From contig JAPPJO010000031.1 of the NCBI GenBank assembly GCA_028820325.1, positions 186,001 through 250,000 of the forward strand: DNA of 64,000 nucleotides, in the 5' to 3' direction. This DNA comes from Gammaproteobacteria bacterium (GTDB lineage: Bacteria > Gemmatimonadota > Gemmatimonadetes > Longimicrobiales > Gaopeijiaceae). Below the pieces are notes generated by a model that saw only the letters and a list, made by a program, of their open reading frames with translations, was not told the DNA's origin and ran no database searches. The translations under genes were made by a program, and so were the position numbers. This document shows positions 18,438-26,160 of the stretch, one piece after another. The stretch's first letter is position 1, and the number at the start of each line of letters is the position of its first letter.

Positions 18438-19528
18438 ACCTGGCGGTGCTGATCGCCCTCCTCCCCGCGGCCCTGGCCGCCCAGGAGGTGCGCTCGGGCG
18501 GCAACGGCACGATCTACATGGGGGCCTACAACGAGGCCGTCTACGTCATCGACGAGGCGACCCTCGAGGTCACGGAGCGCATCCCGGTCACCACCGGCAT
18601 CCCCAACCTGATGCAGCTCTCCCCGGACAACCGGACCATGTACGTGCGCGACGCGGCCATGGAGCACATCGAGGTGGTCGATCTGGCCGAGGGGCGCTCG
18701 GTCGACTCCTTCACCCTGAGCGAGGGCAACACCAGGGTGCGCATCCGCTCGATGGTGGTGGAGCCGGGCGGGGAGTACATCCTGCTCGGCGCGCGCAGCT
18801 ACACCAAGCTGCTCGACCGCTTCGAGATCGGCGAATTCGCGATCCTTCGCGTCGACCTCGACTCGCACGAGGTGACCGACACCGTGCCGACGGCGGTGGG
18901 CGAGCAGCGCCAGGGCGCCAACCTCATGTTCTCGCCGGACGGCGATCTCCTCTACTTCTTCGGCCGCGACATCATCGCCGTGGAGACCGAGAACTTCACC
19001 GAGGTCGACCGCTGGGAGCTGTCGCAGCCGCTGGAGGAAGGGCTCGGACGCATGAACATGAGCTTCCAGCGCAGTCCCTACGACGACGAGGGCATCTTCA
19101 CGAACCTCTTCCGGATGACCGATCCGGTGCAGGGCCGTCAGATGATGGGCATCGCGCGCGTGAACCTCGCGGAGCAGGATGTCGACTTCTACACCCTCGG
19201 GCCCAGCGAGCGGGTGAGCTTCGCGCTGGCTCCGGGGGGACGCAAGGGCTACGGGCTGCGTTCGGAAATCGGCTTCTACGAGTTCTGGACCTTCGATCTG
19301 GAGGGGCGCCGGGTCGAGAGCCGGGTCGAGTTCCCGGGGCGTCCCCGCATGTCGCTGGTGCCGAGCTCCAACGGCGAGCTGCTCTACATCTACAACGCCG
19401 GCAACACCATCGACGTCTACGACGCCGACACCCACGAACTGCTGCGCACGGTGTGGCTCGACGCCGACATGACGCGCTTCCTGCTGGTGCCCGGGGACGC
19501 TGCCACCAATGGCGGTTCCCGGGAATAG
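18410..19528 (+). CDS. qhpB: Quinohemoprotein amine dehydrogenase beta subunit (seven-bladed propeller)
   Basis: Up to 372 residues. Signal segment YLAVLIALLPAALAAQ is followed by repeated YVTN-like propeller blades (TIYMGAYNEAVYVIDEATLEV, TMYVRDAAMEHIEVVDL, LLYIYNAGNTIDVYDADTHEL). In the known enzyme this subunit packs against the gamma chain and helps form the active-site cavity. In-frame ATGs at 18410, 18419 and 18431 compete; none has a strong Shine-Dalgarno. The start region carries two palindromic boxes. The end overlaps qhpF by 20 bases. Confidence 0.92.
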   Translation: MADMSDKMSYLAVLIALLPAALAAQEVRSGGNGTIYMGAYNEAVYVIDEATLEVTERIPVTTGIPNLMQLSPDNRTMYVRDAAMEHIEVVDLAEGRSVDSFTLSEGNTRVRIRSMVVEPGGEYILLGARSYTKLLDRFEIGEFAILRVDLDSHEVTDTVPTAVGEQRQGANLMFSPDGDLLYFFGRDIIAVETENFTEVDRWELSQPLEEGLGRMNMSFQRSPYDDEGIFTNLFRMTDPVQGRQMMGIARVNLAEQDVDFYTLGPSERVSFALAPGGRKGYGLRSEIGFYEFWTFDLEGRRVESRVEFPGRPRMSLVPSSNGELLYIYNAGNTIDVYDADTHELLRTVWLDADMTRFLLVPGDAATNGGSRE

Positions 19529-21356
19529 ACGTTCATCCCCTGCGGGGCCCGTGAGGCGTCGCTCGCGAGCCCTGTTCGATCGCGAGGTCCGCTGGGCCCT
19601 CGGCTTCGTCCGTCCGTACGCGAAGTGGCTCGTCCTGATCCTCGCGCTGAGCCTGGCAAGCACGGCGCTCTCGCTCTACATCCCCTACCTCTCCAAGGAC
19701 CTGGTGGACACCGCCCTGCTGGGGCAGGACGGCGCCGCGCTCACCCGCATCGTCGCGCTGTTCGCGGGGATCACCGTGGTATCGTTCGGGCTGAACGTGG
19801 TCTCCGGGATGCGCTACACGCGCACGTCGGCGGACATCCTCTTCGACATGCGCCTGGCGCTGTACCGGCACCTGCAGCGGCTCTCGCCCCGCTTCTACGC
19901 GCGCACCCCCATCGGCGACATCATGTCGCGCATCAACAACGACATCGGCGAGATCCAGCGCGTGGTTTCCGAGAGCCTGCTGTCGTGGCTGGGCAACATC
20001 GCGTACCTGCTGGGGACGGTCGGGATCCTGCTCTGGCTGGATGCCCGGCTCTTCCTGGTGAGCCTCGCGATCCTGCCGCCGTGCCTGTGGGCGCTGGTGC
20101 GTTACCGGAGGCGCCTTGAGAGCGTTACCGCGGAGCTGCGCGAGCGGAGCGCCGGGATCGGCAGCTTCCTGATCGAGACCATTCTCGGGCTCAAGCTCAC
20201 CGTGGCGTCGAACGCGCAGCGGCGGGAGCAGAGGCGGTTCCGGAGGAAGAACGACGCCTTCATCCACACCCTGATGTCGATGCGGCTGCTGACCTACCTC
20301 GCGGGCGGGCTGCCCGGGCTGATCCTGGCGGGCGGGGTGGCGGTCATCTTCCTGTACGGGGGCCAGCGGGTGATCGCGGAGGCGATCACGATGGGGACGT
20401 TCGTCGCCTTCATGGCCTACCAGATGCGGCTGCTGGGACCCATCCAGGGGTTGATGGGACTGTACGCGAGCCTCGCCACCGCGCGGGTCTCGCTTGGGCG
20501 TGTGCATGTGATTCTGGACACCCCGGTCGAGGTGCGGGAGCCTGAGGCGCCTGTCCACGTTGACGGGCTGCCGGGCGAGAAGCAGGGGGAGGCGCGGAAG
20601 CCGGGCGCACCGGTCCCCGGGGAGAGGCTGGGCGGGGAGATGCGGCTGGAGGGAGTGAGCTTCTCGTTCGGGCGCGGGGAGCCGGTGCTGGACGGGGTCG
20701 ACCTGGTGGTGGCGGAGGGGGAGGTGGTGGCGGTCGTGGGTGCGAGCGGGAGCGGCAAGTCCACCATCGTGGACCTGCTGTCGCGGCAGCTCGACCCGGA
20801 CGCGGGCCGGATCCTGCTGGGCGGCCGCGACCTGCGCGCGCTTCGGCTCGCGGACGTGCGCGCCGCAGTGGTGCCGGTGGAGCAGGAGCCGTTCCTGTTC
20901 AACACCACCATCGCGGAGAACATCCGCTACGGCCGGCCGGACGCGTCCGACGCGGAGGTGGCGGCGGCCGCGCGCGCGGTGGGGCTGGACGCCTTCCTCG
21001 CGACCCTGCCGGTCGGCCTGGAGACGCAGGTGGGCGAGCAGGGGCGGGAGCTGTCGGCGGGGCAGCGGCAGCGGGTCGCGGTCGCGCGCGCCTTCCTGGC
21101 CGACCCGCGGGTGCTCGTGCTCGACGAACCCACCTCCTCGCTCGACCCGGCCTCTGAGCGCGCGCTGATGGAGGGCTACCAGGCCGTGATGCGGGACCGC
21201 ACGACCATCCTGGTGTCCCACCGTCTCGCGCTCGCCCGGCGGGCCGACCGCGTGGTGGTGCTGGAGCGCGGCCGCATCGTCGAGGAGGGCACGGCGACGG
21301 AGCTGCTGGGTCGGCGCGGTACGTTCGCCCGGTTGTTCGGGGGGGAGGAGGGTTAG
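19509..21356 (+). CDS. qhpF: ABC exporter (fused membrane and ATPase domains) for the gamma subunit
   Basis: 615 residues in the type I exporter layout: six membrane helices over about 1-320, then a nucleotide-binding domain with Walker A GASGSGKST (about 411-419), signature LSAGQRQR (about 514) and Walker B VLVLDEPTSSLD (about 536). A charged 40-residue linker sits between the halves. In Paracoccus, QhpF is proposed to move the cross-linked QhpC to the periplasm, consistent with the lack of a Sec signal on QhpC. The start lies inside the qhpB end. Confidence 0.9.
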   Translation: MAVPGNRRSSPAGPVRRRSRALFDREVRWALGFVRPYAKWLVLILALSLASTALSLYIPYLSKDLVDTALLGQDGAALTRIVALFAGITVVSFGLNVVSGMRYTRTSADILFDMRLALYRHLQRLSPRFYARTPIGDIMSRINNDIGEIQRVVSESLLSWLGNIAYLLGTVGILLWLDARLFLVSLAILPPCLWALVRYRRRLESVTAELRERSAGIGSFLIETILGLKLTVASNAQRREQRRFRRKNDAFIHTLMSMRLLTYLAGGLPGLILAGGVAVIFLYGGQRVIAEAITMGTFVAFMAYQMRLLGPIQGLMGLYASLATARVSLGRVHVILDTPVEVREPEAPVHVDGLPGEKQGEARKPGAPVPGERLGGEMRLEGVSFSFGRGEPVLDGVDLVVAEGEVVAVVGASGSGKSTIVDLLSRQLDPDAGRILLGGRDLRALRLADVRAAVVPVEQEPFLFNTTIAENIRYGRPDASDAEVAAAARAVGLDAFLATLPVGLETQVGEQGRELSAGQRQRVAVARAFLADPRVLVLDEPTSSLDPASERALMEGYQAVMRDRTTILVSHRLALARRADRVVVLERGRIVEEGTATELLGRRGTFARLFGGEEG

Positions 21357-21369
21357 CGTCTGCAGACTG

Positions 21370-21418
21370 TTGCAAAAGTGAGAAGGCAACAATTTGTTGC
21401 ATCTGGTGATTTGCAACG
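21370..21418. repeat. Cluster of TTGCAA/GTTGC inverted repeats between qhpF and qhpE
   Basis: The 164-base gap contains GTTGCAAAA, then the palindrome GCAACAATTTGTTGC (six-base arms), then TTGCAAC. The repeated half-site suggests a protein-binding site or a small hairpin ahead of qhpE. No consensus promoter was recognised beside it. Confidence 0.3.
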
Positions 21419-21520
21419 CCGTGCAGAGGGGTGCTCACGCAGAATGCGACAGGCCTCCGATGCCACGCGGCGATCCGTTGCGCTTGGTGGCGGGAGCTTC
21501 CAGCCTGTATCATCGATCTC

Positions 21521-22285
21521 ATGGGACCAATGGCAGAATGGGAAGACCTCGAGCTGCGGCTGGACGCCCCGCCGCCGGGCGAACTTCGAGGTGAGGGTGT
21601 GCGCATCGCGGTGGTGGACAGCGGCGTTCACGCGGCGCATCCCCACGTGGGTGGAGTGGCCGGCGGCGTGGCCATTGGGTCGGACGGATCGGAAGCCGAC
21701 GACTACGTCGACTGGCTCGGCCACGGGACGGCCGTCACCGCCGCCATCAAGGAGAAGGCGCCCGCAGCCGAGTTGTTCGCCGTGAAGGTGTTCGGCGACC
21801 GGCTGGCCACCAGTTGCGGCGCCTTGGTGCGGGCCATCGAGTGGGCGGCCGAGCATGAGGCGCGGCTGGTAAACCTCAGTCTGGGCACGTCGAATCCGGC
21901 GCACGAAGCCAGGCTGGCCGCGGCCGTGACACGGGCGGCGGAGCAGGGAGCGCTCGTAGTCTCGGCCCGGCAGAGTGATGGCGTGCGCTGGCTTCCGGGG
22001 TCGATTCACGGCGCCATCGGGGTACTGCTGGACTGGAGCTGCTCCCGCCATTCGGTGCGGGTGGGCATCGACCATCAGGGAGATCCGGCGTTCCTCGCCT
22101 CGGGTTTCCCCCGACCGATTCCTGGCGTTTCCCCGGCGCGCAACCTGGGCGGAATCAGCTTCGCGGTGGCCAACGTGACGGGTGTTCTTGCCCGGCTGCT
22201 GGAAGCAGAGCCGGAGGTGGGCAGCGCCGGTCAGGTCTTCGAACAGGCCCGCCGTTACGCCGTCCGGCGGCCCGCCACCCAGTAG
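21521..22285 (+). CDS. qhpE: Subtilisin-like serine protease processing the gamma subunit leader
   Basis: About 254 residues from ATG 21521 (ATG 21530 is an alternative). The catalytic triad is visible: Asp33 in VVDSGV, His68 in LGHGTAV and Ser213 in GISFAVANVTG. No signal peptide, matching the cytoplasmic QhpE that removes the QhpC leader after cross-linking. It is shorter than secreted subtilisins. The last 31 bases overlap the convergent permease gene. Confidence 0.92.
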   Translation: MGPMAEWEDLELRLDAPPPGELRGEGVRIAVVDSGVHAAHPHVGGVAGGVAIGSDGSEADDYVDWLGHGTAVTAAIKEKAPAAELFAVKVFGDRLATSCGALVRAIEWAAEHEARLVNLSLGTSNPAHEARLAAAVTRAAEQGALVVSARQSDGVRWLPGSIHGAIGVLLDWSCSRHSVRVGIDHQGDPAFLASGFPRPIPGVSPARNLGGISFAVANVTGVLARLLEAEPEVGSAGQVFEQARRYAVRRPATQ

Positions 22286-23565
22286 AACAGCAGTCCGGCC
22301 GCGATCAGTCCCAGGCCGATAAGGCCCTGCGCCGGGCGGTCGACAAGGATAAAGGCGAGCGTCCAGGAGGTCAGCGCCAGGTAGACCAGTGGCGTGACCG
22401 GATATCCCCAGGCGCGGTAGGGGCGCTCGAGCTCCGGCTCGCGCCTCCGCAGCACGAAGATTCCCGCCACCGCGAGCAGGCTGTTCAGCCCCAGCGTGAA
22501 CCCGGAGAACACCAGGATCGCCTCGAAGGACGCGCTGAAGATGAAGAAGAGGGCGAGCGCCGCCTGGGTGAGAATCGCGACCCTGGGGATGCCGGACGGC
22601 GTCCTCTTCTCCAGGAATCGAAAGACGGGATAGTCCTCGCCGATGACGTGCAGAACGCGCGGGCCGGCCAGCACCATGGCGCTCACGGTGGAGACCAGCA
22701 GCACGGCCAAGGTGACGCCCATGATGTCGGCGCCCAGGGGCCCGAAGATGTGCATGGCGGCGATATGTCCCACCTCGAGCCTTCCTTCCAGTTCCGACAT
22801 CGGCGCCGCCCTCAGGAAGGTGTAGTTGAGGGCCAGGTAGAGAACCATGACCAGCAGGGTGCCGCCCGCGAGGACGCCGGGCAGCGTGCGCCCCGGGTTC
22901 TCGAGCTCGCCGGTCAGGTAGGTGGCCGCGTTCCAGCCGGTGTACGCGTACGAGACGTAGATGAGCGATACCGCGAAGGCGCCGCCGAAGACGAGTTCGG
23001 CATCGCCCGCCGAAGGGAGGAGCGCGACGGGCTCCGGGGCGTCCACCATGGCCAGCGCGGCGGCGCAGAAGGCGGCGATCAGGATCACCTTGACGGTCGT
23101 GAAGCTGCGCTGGAAGAAGGACGAGGCGCCGTAGGTGGCCGAGTGCACCCACGCCGCCGCCGCGACCAGGCCGGCGGCCAGCCAGGTGGGCGAGAGGGCG
23201 GGGAAGACCGAGGCCAGGTAGGTGCCGAAGGTGATCGCGGCCAGCGCGGTGGGGGCGGCGAACCCGACCGTGGCCGAAATCCACCCCGACACGAAGCCTG
23301 CGGCGGGGTGGTAGATGCGTCCCAGAAAGGTGTACTCGCCGCCCGAACGCCGTAGCGTCGCGCCCAGTTCCGCGTAGGTGATCGCGCCGCAGAAGGCCGC
23401 CACGCCCCCGACCACCCAGAGCAGCAGGAGCGGGAAGGTGGACTGGATGGTCTCCACCTGGAATCCCAGGCTGGTGAACACCCCCGTGCCGATCATGTTG
23501 GCGACCACGACCGCCGCCGCCGCGTGGAAGCCGTACCCGCGCGTGTTCGTTGAAGTGGGTCGCAT
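22255..23565 (-). CDS. APC-superfamily amino acid/amine permease
   Basis: 436 residues, about twelve membrane helices. The N-terminus GYGFHAAAAVVVANMIGTGVFTSLG carries the APC helix-1 Gly-rich break (MIGTGVF), and helix 6-like SYAYTGWNAATYLTGELENP is typical of the family. ATG 23565 is chosen because upstream in-frame sequence is not protein-like and overlaps the divergent promoter. The substrate could be an amino acid or amine. Proximity to an amine dehydrogenase locus is suggestive only, since it is transcribed in the opposite direction. Confidence 0.88.
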   Translation of the reverse strand: MRPTSTNTRGYGFHAAAAVVVANMIGTGVFTSLGFQVETIQSTFPLLLLWVVGGVAAFCGAITYAELGATLRRSGGEYTFLGRIYHPAAGFVSGWISATVGFAAPTALAAITFGTYLASVFPALSPTWLAAGLVAAAAWVHSATYGASSFFQRSFTTVKVILIAAFCAAALAMVDAPEPVALLPSAGDAELVFGGAFAVSLIYVSYAYTGWNAATYLTGELENPGRTLPGVLAGGTLLVMVLYLALNYTFLRAAPMSELEGRLEVGHIAAMHIFGPLGADIMGVTLAVLLVSTVSAMVLAGPRVLHVIGEDYPVFRFLEKRTPSGIPRVAILTQAALALFFIFSASFEAILVFSGFTLGLNSLLAVAGIFVLRRREPELERPYRAWGYPVTPLVYLALTSWTLAFILVDRPAQGLIGLGLIAAGLLFYWVAGRRTA

Positions 23566-23697
23566 GGAGTGCCTGGGCCTGGATTCCCTGTCAATCCGAC
23601 CATCCATTATACGCCCCTGGATTGGACCGGCGACCCGCTCGGCAGTAAAATCCGCCTGTCGCAGATCGGCTGTGCCGAAGACAGCACGGAGGAACTT

Positions 23698-24516
23698 ATG
23701 AGCCATCATCATTCATTCCCGAAGACACTCGCCGCCGGCCTCGCGATGGCCTGCCTCCTGGGCGCCCAGTACGCCTGCCAGGCGGAGGCACCGGGCCAGA
23801 CGGATGCGGAGGAGCAAATGGGCGCAGAGCAGGAGGCGGAGGGCGGCGAGGTTCACTGGAGCTACGAGGGCGCGACCGGTGCCGACATGTGGGGCGGGCT
23901 GGACCCGTCGTTCGCGGTCTGCGACACCGGCGTGCAGCAGTCCCCGATCGACCTGGCGGGCGCGATTCCGGCGGGCGGCGGCGGGCTCGAAATCCAGTGG
24001 CAGCCCACCGACGGAGAAGTCGTGGACAACGGGCACACCATCCAGGTCAACATGGCCGAAGGGAATACGATCACCCTGGAGGGCCGACAGTTCTCCATGC
24101 TGCAGTTCCACTTCCACCTGCCCAGCGAGCACACCGTCGAGGGAGGGGTCTACCCGATGGAAGTGCACTTCGTGCATCAGGCCGAGGAGGGGGACCTGGC
24201 GGTGGTCGGGGTCTTCATGGATGCTGGCCAGGCCCATGCGGCCACCCAGGCCATATGGGATGCCATACCCGGCGTCGACGAGGCGCCCGCGCCGCTGGCC
24301 GGGATCGACCTGAACGCTTTCCTGCCCGAGGGACGCGCCTTCTTCCGCTACGCCGGTTCTCTCACCACGCCGCCCTGCTCCGAGGTGGTGAGCTGGGTGG
24401 TCATGACCGAGTCGATTGCGGTCTCGCAGGAGCAGGTCGACGCCTTCGCGGCCCTGTATCCGATGAACGCGCGTCCGGTGCAGCCGCTCCATCGGCGGTT
24501 CATTCTGCTGAAGTAG
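23698..24516 (+). CDS. Alpha-class carbonic anhydrase, exported
   Basis: 272 residues from ATG 23698, preceded by GGAGG. An N-terminal hydrophobic segment (LAAGLAMACLLGAQYACQA) directs export, possibly as a lipoprotein although the lipobox is weak. The zinc ligands are His138 and His140 (QFHFHLPSEH) and His157 (MEVHFVH), with the spacing seen in bacterial alpha enzymes. QQSPIDL and LTTPPCSE are also conserved. It hydrates CO2 in the periplasm. Confidence 0.94.
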   Translation: MSHHHSFPKTLAAGLAMACLLGAQYACQAEAPGQTDAEEQMGAEQEAEGGEVHWSYEGATGADMWGGLDPSFAVCDTGVQQSPIDLAGAIPAGGGGLEIQWQPTDGEVVDNGHTIQVNMAEGNTITLEGRQFSMLQFHFHLPSEHTVEGGVYPMEVHFVHQAEEGDLAVVGVFMDAGQAHAATQAIWDAIPGVDEAPAPLAGIDLNAFLPEGRAFFRYAGSLTTPPCSEVVSWVVMTESIAVSQEQVDAFAALYPMNARPVQPLHRRFILLK

Positions 24517-24560
24517 ACCGGGAGCTCCTCTCGCCGAGCAGAAGGCCGCTGGGGCGCCCC

Positions 24561-25124
24561 GTGGTCGGGGTGATGGGCTCCGGCTCCGCCCGCCACGCCC
24601 ATCTCGCCGAGCCGCTGGGCCGCGCACTGGCGCGGTTGGGCGTGCACCTGCTGACGGGGGGCGGGGCCGGAGTCATGGAGTCGGTCTCGCGGGCCTTCGG
24701 CGCGGTGCCGGATCGGGCCGGACTGGTCATCGGGATCCTCCCGGCCGGCGACACGCCCCCTGATCGAGCCGATGCAGACCCGGGCACTCCCCCCGGCTAT
24801 CCCAATCCCCGGGTTGAACTCGCCATCCGCACTCACCTCGACGCCCGCGGCGACGATGGTTCCGGGCTACGCTCCCGCAACCACATCAACATCCTGTCGT
24901 CCGATGTCGTCATCGCGTTGCCGGGATCCTCGGGTACGGCTTCGGAGGTCGACTTGGCGATCCGTTACCGCCGGCCCCTCATCCTGCTGGGAAACACGGC
25001 CCGCGCGGATCGACTCCCGGGCTCCGTGCCGACCGCCGAGAGCGTAGATGAAGCGGTGGAATTCGTGCGCCGGGCCCTGCGTGGCAGCGGTGGCGAGTCC
25101 CTGCCTCAGGGGTCTGAGCGTTAG
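24561..25124 (+). CDS. TIGR00725/LOG-like nucleotide-binding family protein
   Basis: About 187 residues from GTG 24561. The Rossmann-like fold shows VGVMGSGSA, HLLTGGGAGVMESVSRAF (the LOG-type PGGxGT-region analogue) and VVIALPGSSGTASEVDLA. Such proteins are annotated as molybdenum-cofactor-carrier-like or lysine-decarboxylase-like; real function uncertain. The first strand begins right at the GTG, so a start at CTG 24549 or further upstream is possible. Confidence 0.75.
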   Translation: MVGVMGSGSARHAHLAEPLGRALARLGVHLLTGGGAGVMESVSRAFGAVPDRAGLVIGILPAGDTPPDRADADPGTPPGYPNPRVELAIRTHLDARGDDGSGLRSRNHINILSSDVVIALPGSSGTASEVDLAIRYRRPLILLGNTARADRLPGSVPTAESVDEAVEFVRRALRGSGGESLPQGSER

Positions 25125-25139
25125 CTTCCTGCACACGCT

Positions 25140-25173
25140 TCCACCATCCAGGGAGCATCCACCATCCAGGGAG
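25140..25173 (+). repeat. Tandem duplication before the FKBP gene
   Basis: TCCACCATCCAGGGAG occurs twice (25140-25155 and 25158-25173), 18-base period. The second copy supplies the GGGAG that serves as ribosome site for ATG 25180, so the duplication brings in a second potential Shine-Dalgarno. Confidence 0.6.
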
Positions 25174-25179
25174 ACCAAG

Positions 25180-25593
25180 ATGCGCAATCCATCTCGCGGT
25201 GTGCTCGCCCTGCTGGCGCTGACCAGCGTCGCCTGCGCGGGCGATGGAGCCGGAGTGATCACAACCGAAAGCGGCCTTCAGTACGAGGTGCTGCGAGAGG
25301 GTGACGGCCCGATGCCGACCATGAATGACGAGGTCGTCGTCCACTACCGCGGCACGCTCACCGACGGAACCCAGTTCGACGCCTCCTATGACAGGGGCGA
25401 GCCAAACACCTTCCCGGTGAACGGCCTTATCGCGGGATTCAGCGAGGCGCTCCAGTTGATGTCGGTCGGCAGCCACATCCGCGTCACGATCCCGTCGGAG
25501 CTGGCGTACGGCGAAGCCGGCGCGGGTTCGCTGATCGGGGCCAACGCGACGCTGATCTTCGAGATCGAACTGCTGGAGATCGTCGGGAGATAG
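25180..25593 (+). CDS. FKBP-type peptidyl-prolyl isomerase lipoprotein
   Basis: 137 residues. N-terminal export signal LALLALTSVAC with a plausible lipobox cysteine, then one FKBP domain: SGLQYEVLREGDG, VVVHYRGTLTDGTQFDASYDRG, VIAGF-like LIAGFSEALQLM, IPSELAYGEAGAG and LIFEIELLEI. Likely a periplasmic folding helper. Stop is 41 bases from the convergent membrane-protein gene. Confidence 0.92.
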   Translation: MRNPSRGVLALLALTSVACAGDGAGVITTESGLQYEVLREGDGPMPTMNDEVVVHYRGTLTDGTQFDASYDRGEPNTFPVNGLIAGFSEALQLMSVGSHIRVTIPSELAYGEAGAGSLIGANATLIFEIELLEIVGR

Positions 25594-25634
25594 CGGAGTA
25601 GCGGGACGTTGCGAGGCGCCGGTTGCCCCCGACC

Positions 25635-26126
25635 CTACAGATTGCCCGTCACCAGCCTCACCACGAACGCGACCATGAGCATGATCGTGGGGATGACGAA
25701 GGCGACGCCCACCCCGAGGGTCAGCCCTGCCCGGAAGAGCGCCGGCCCGACCGGGCGCAGGCTGCGCCCCCAGATCCTGTGCAGAACGCTCTCGACCATC
25801 CACCCGAGCGTGTAACAGAGGTTCGCCATGATCCCGAAGGGCAGGATCGCCGGGAGCGCCTGCACCACCTCCGATAGCGGATTCAGGGTGAGGAGCGCCA
25901 TGAAGATGGTGCCGATCCCGGACCCCGCCAGCACCGCGTTGTAGGCAAGGCGCCGCTTCTCCCACCACTTGATGATGCCGCCGACCTTGCGTTCGGCCGG
26001 GGCGGGATAGAGGAAGCGGACGAGAGCCGACTCCGCGGGGCCGTCGCCCGCCGCGCACTGCTCCAGGCTCATTGGATCGGATGGGGTCACGGACTTCCTC
26101 GCTGGGCGGTGGTATCCGTTGGACAC
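25635..26126 (-). CDS. Small membrane protein of unknown function
   Basis: Up to 163 residues from GTG 26126; ATG 26072 is an alternative start. Three hydrophobic stretches are seen (NAVLAGSGIGTIFMALLTL, LPAILPFGIMANLCYTLGW, LTLGVGVAFVIPTIMLMVAFVV) after a basic cytoplasmic segment KWWEKRR. It lies 34 bases downstream of the TonB receptor on the same strand, so may be in its operon. No family recognised. Confidence 0.72.
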   Translation of the reverse strand: MSNGYHRPARKSVTPSDPMSLEQCAAGDGPAESALVRFLYPAPAERKVGGIIKWWEKRRLAYNAVLAGSGIGTIFMALLTLNPLSEVVQALPAILPFGIMANLCYTLGWMVESVLHRIWGRSLRPVGPALFRAGLTLGVGVAFVIPTIMLMVAFVVRLVTGNL

Positions 26127-26160
26127 CCGCGCATATCCTGGAGTTGCCCCGGAGCCCGCC

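Noticed and set aside
21353..23284. 643-codon minus-strand frame across qhpE and the permease
   Set aside because: Conflicts with the subtilisin triad of qhpE and the helices of the APC permease, both clear in other frames.
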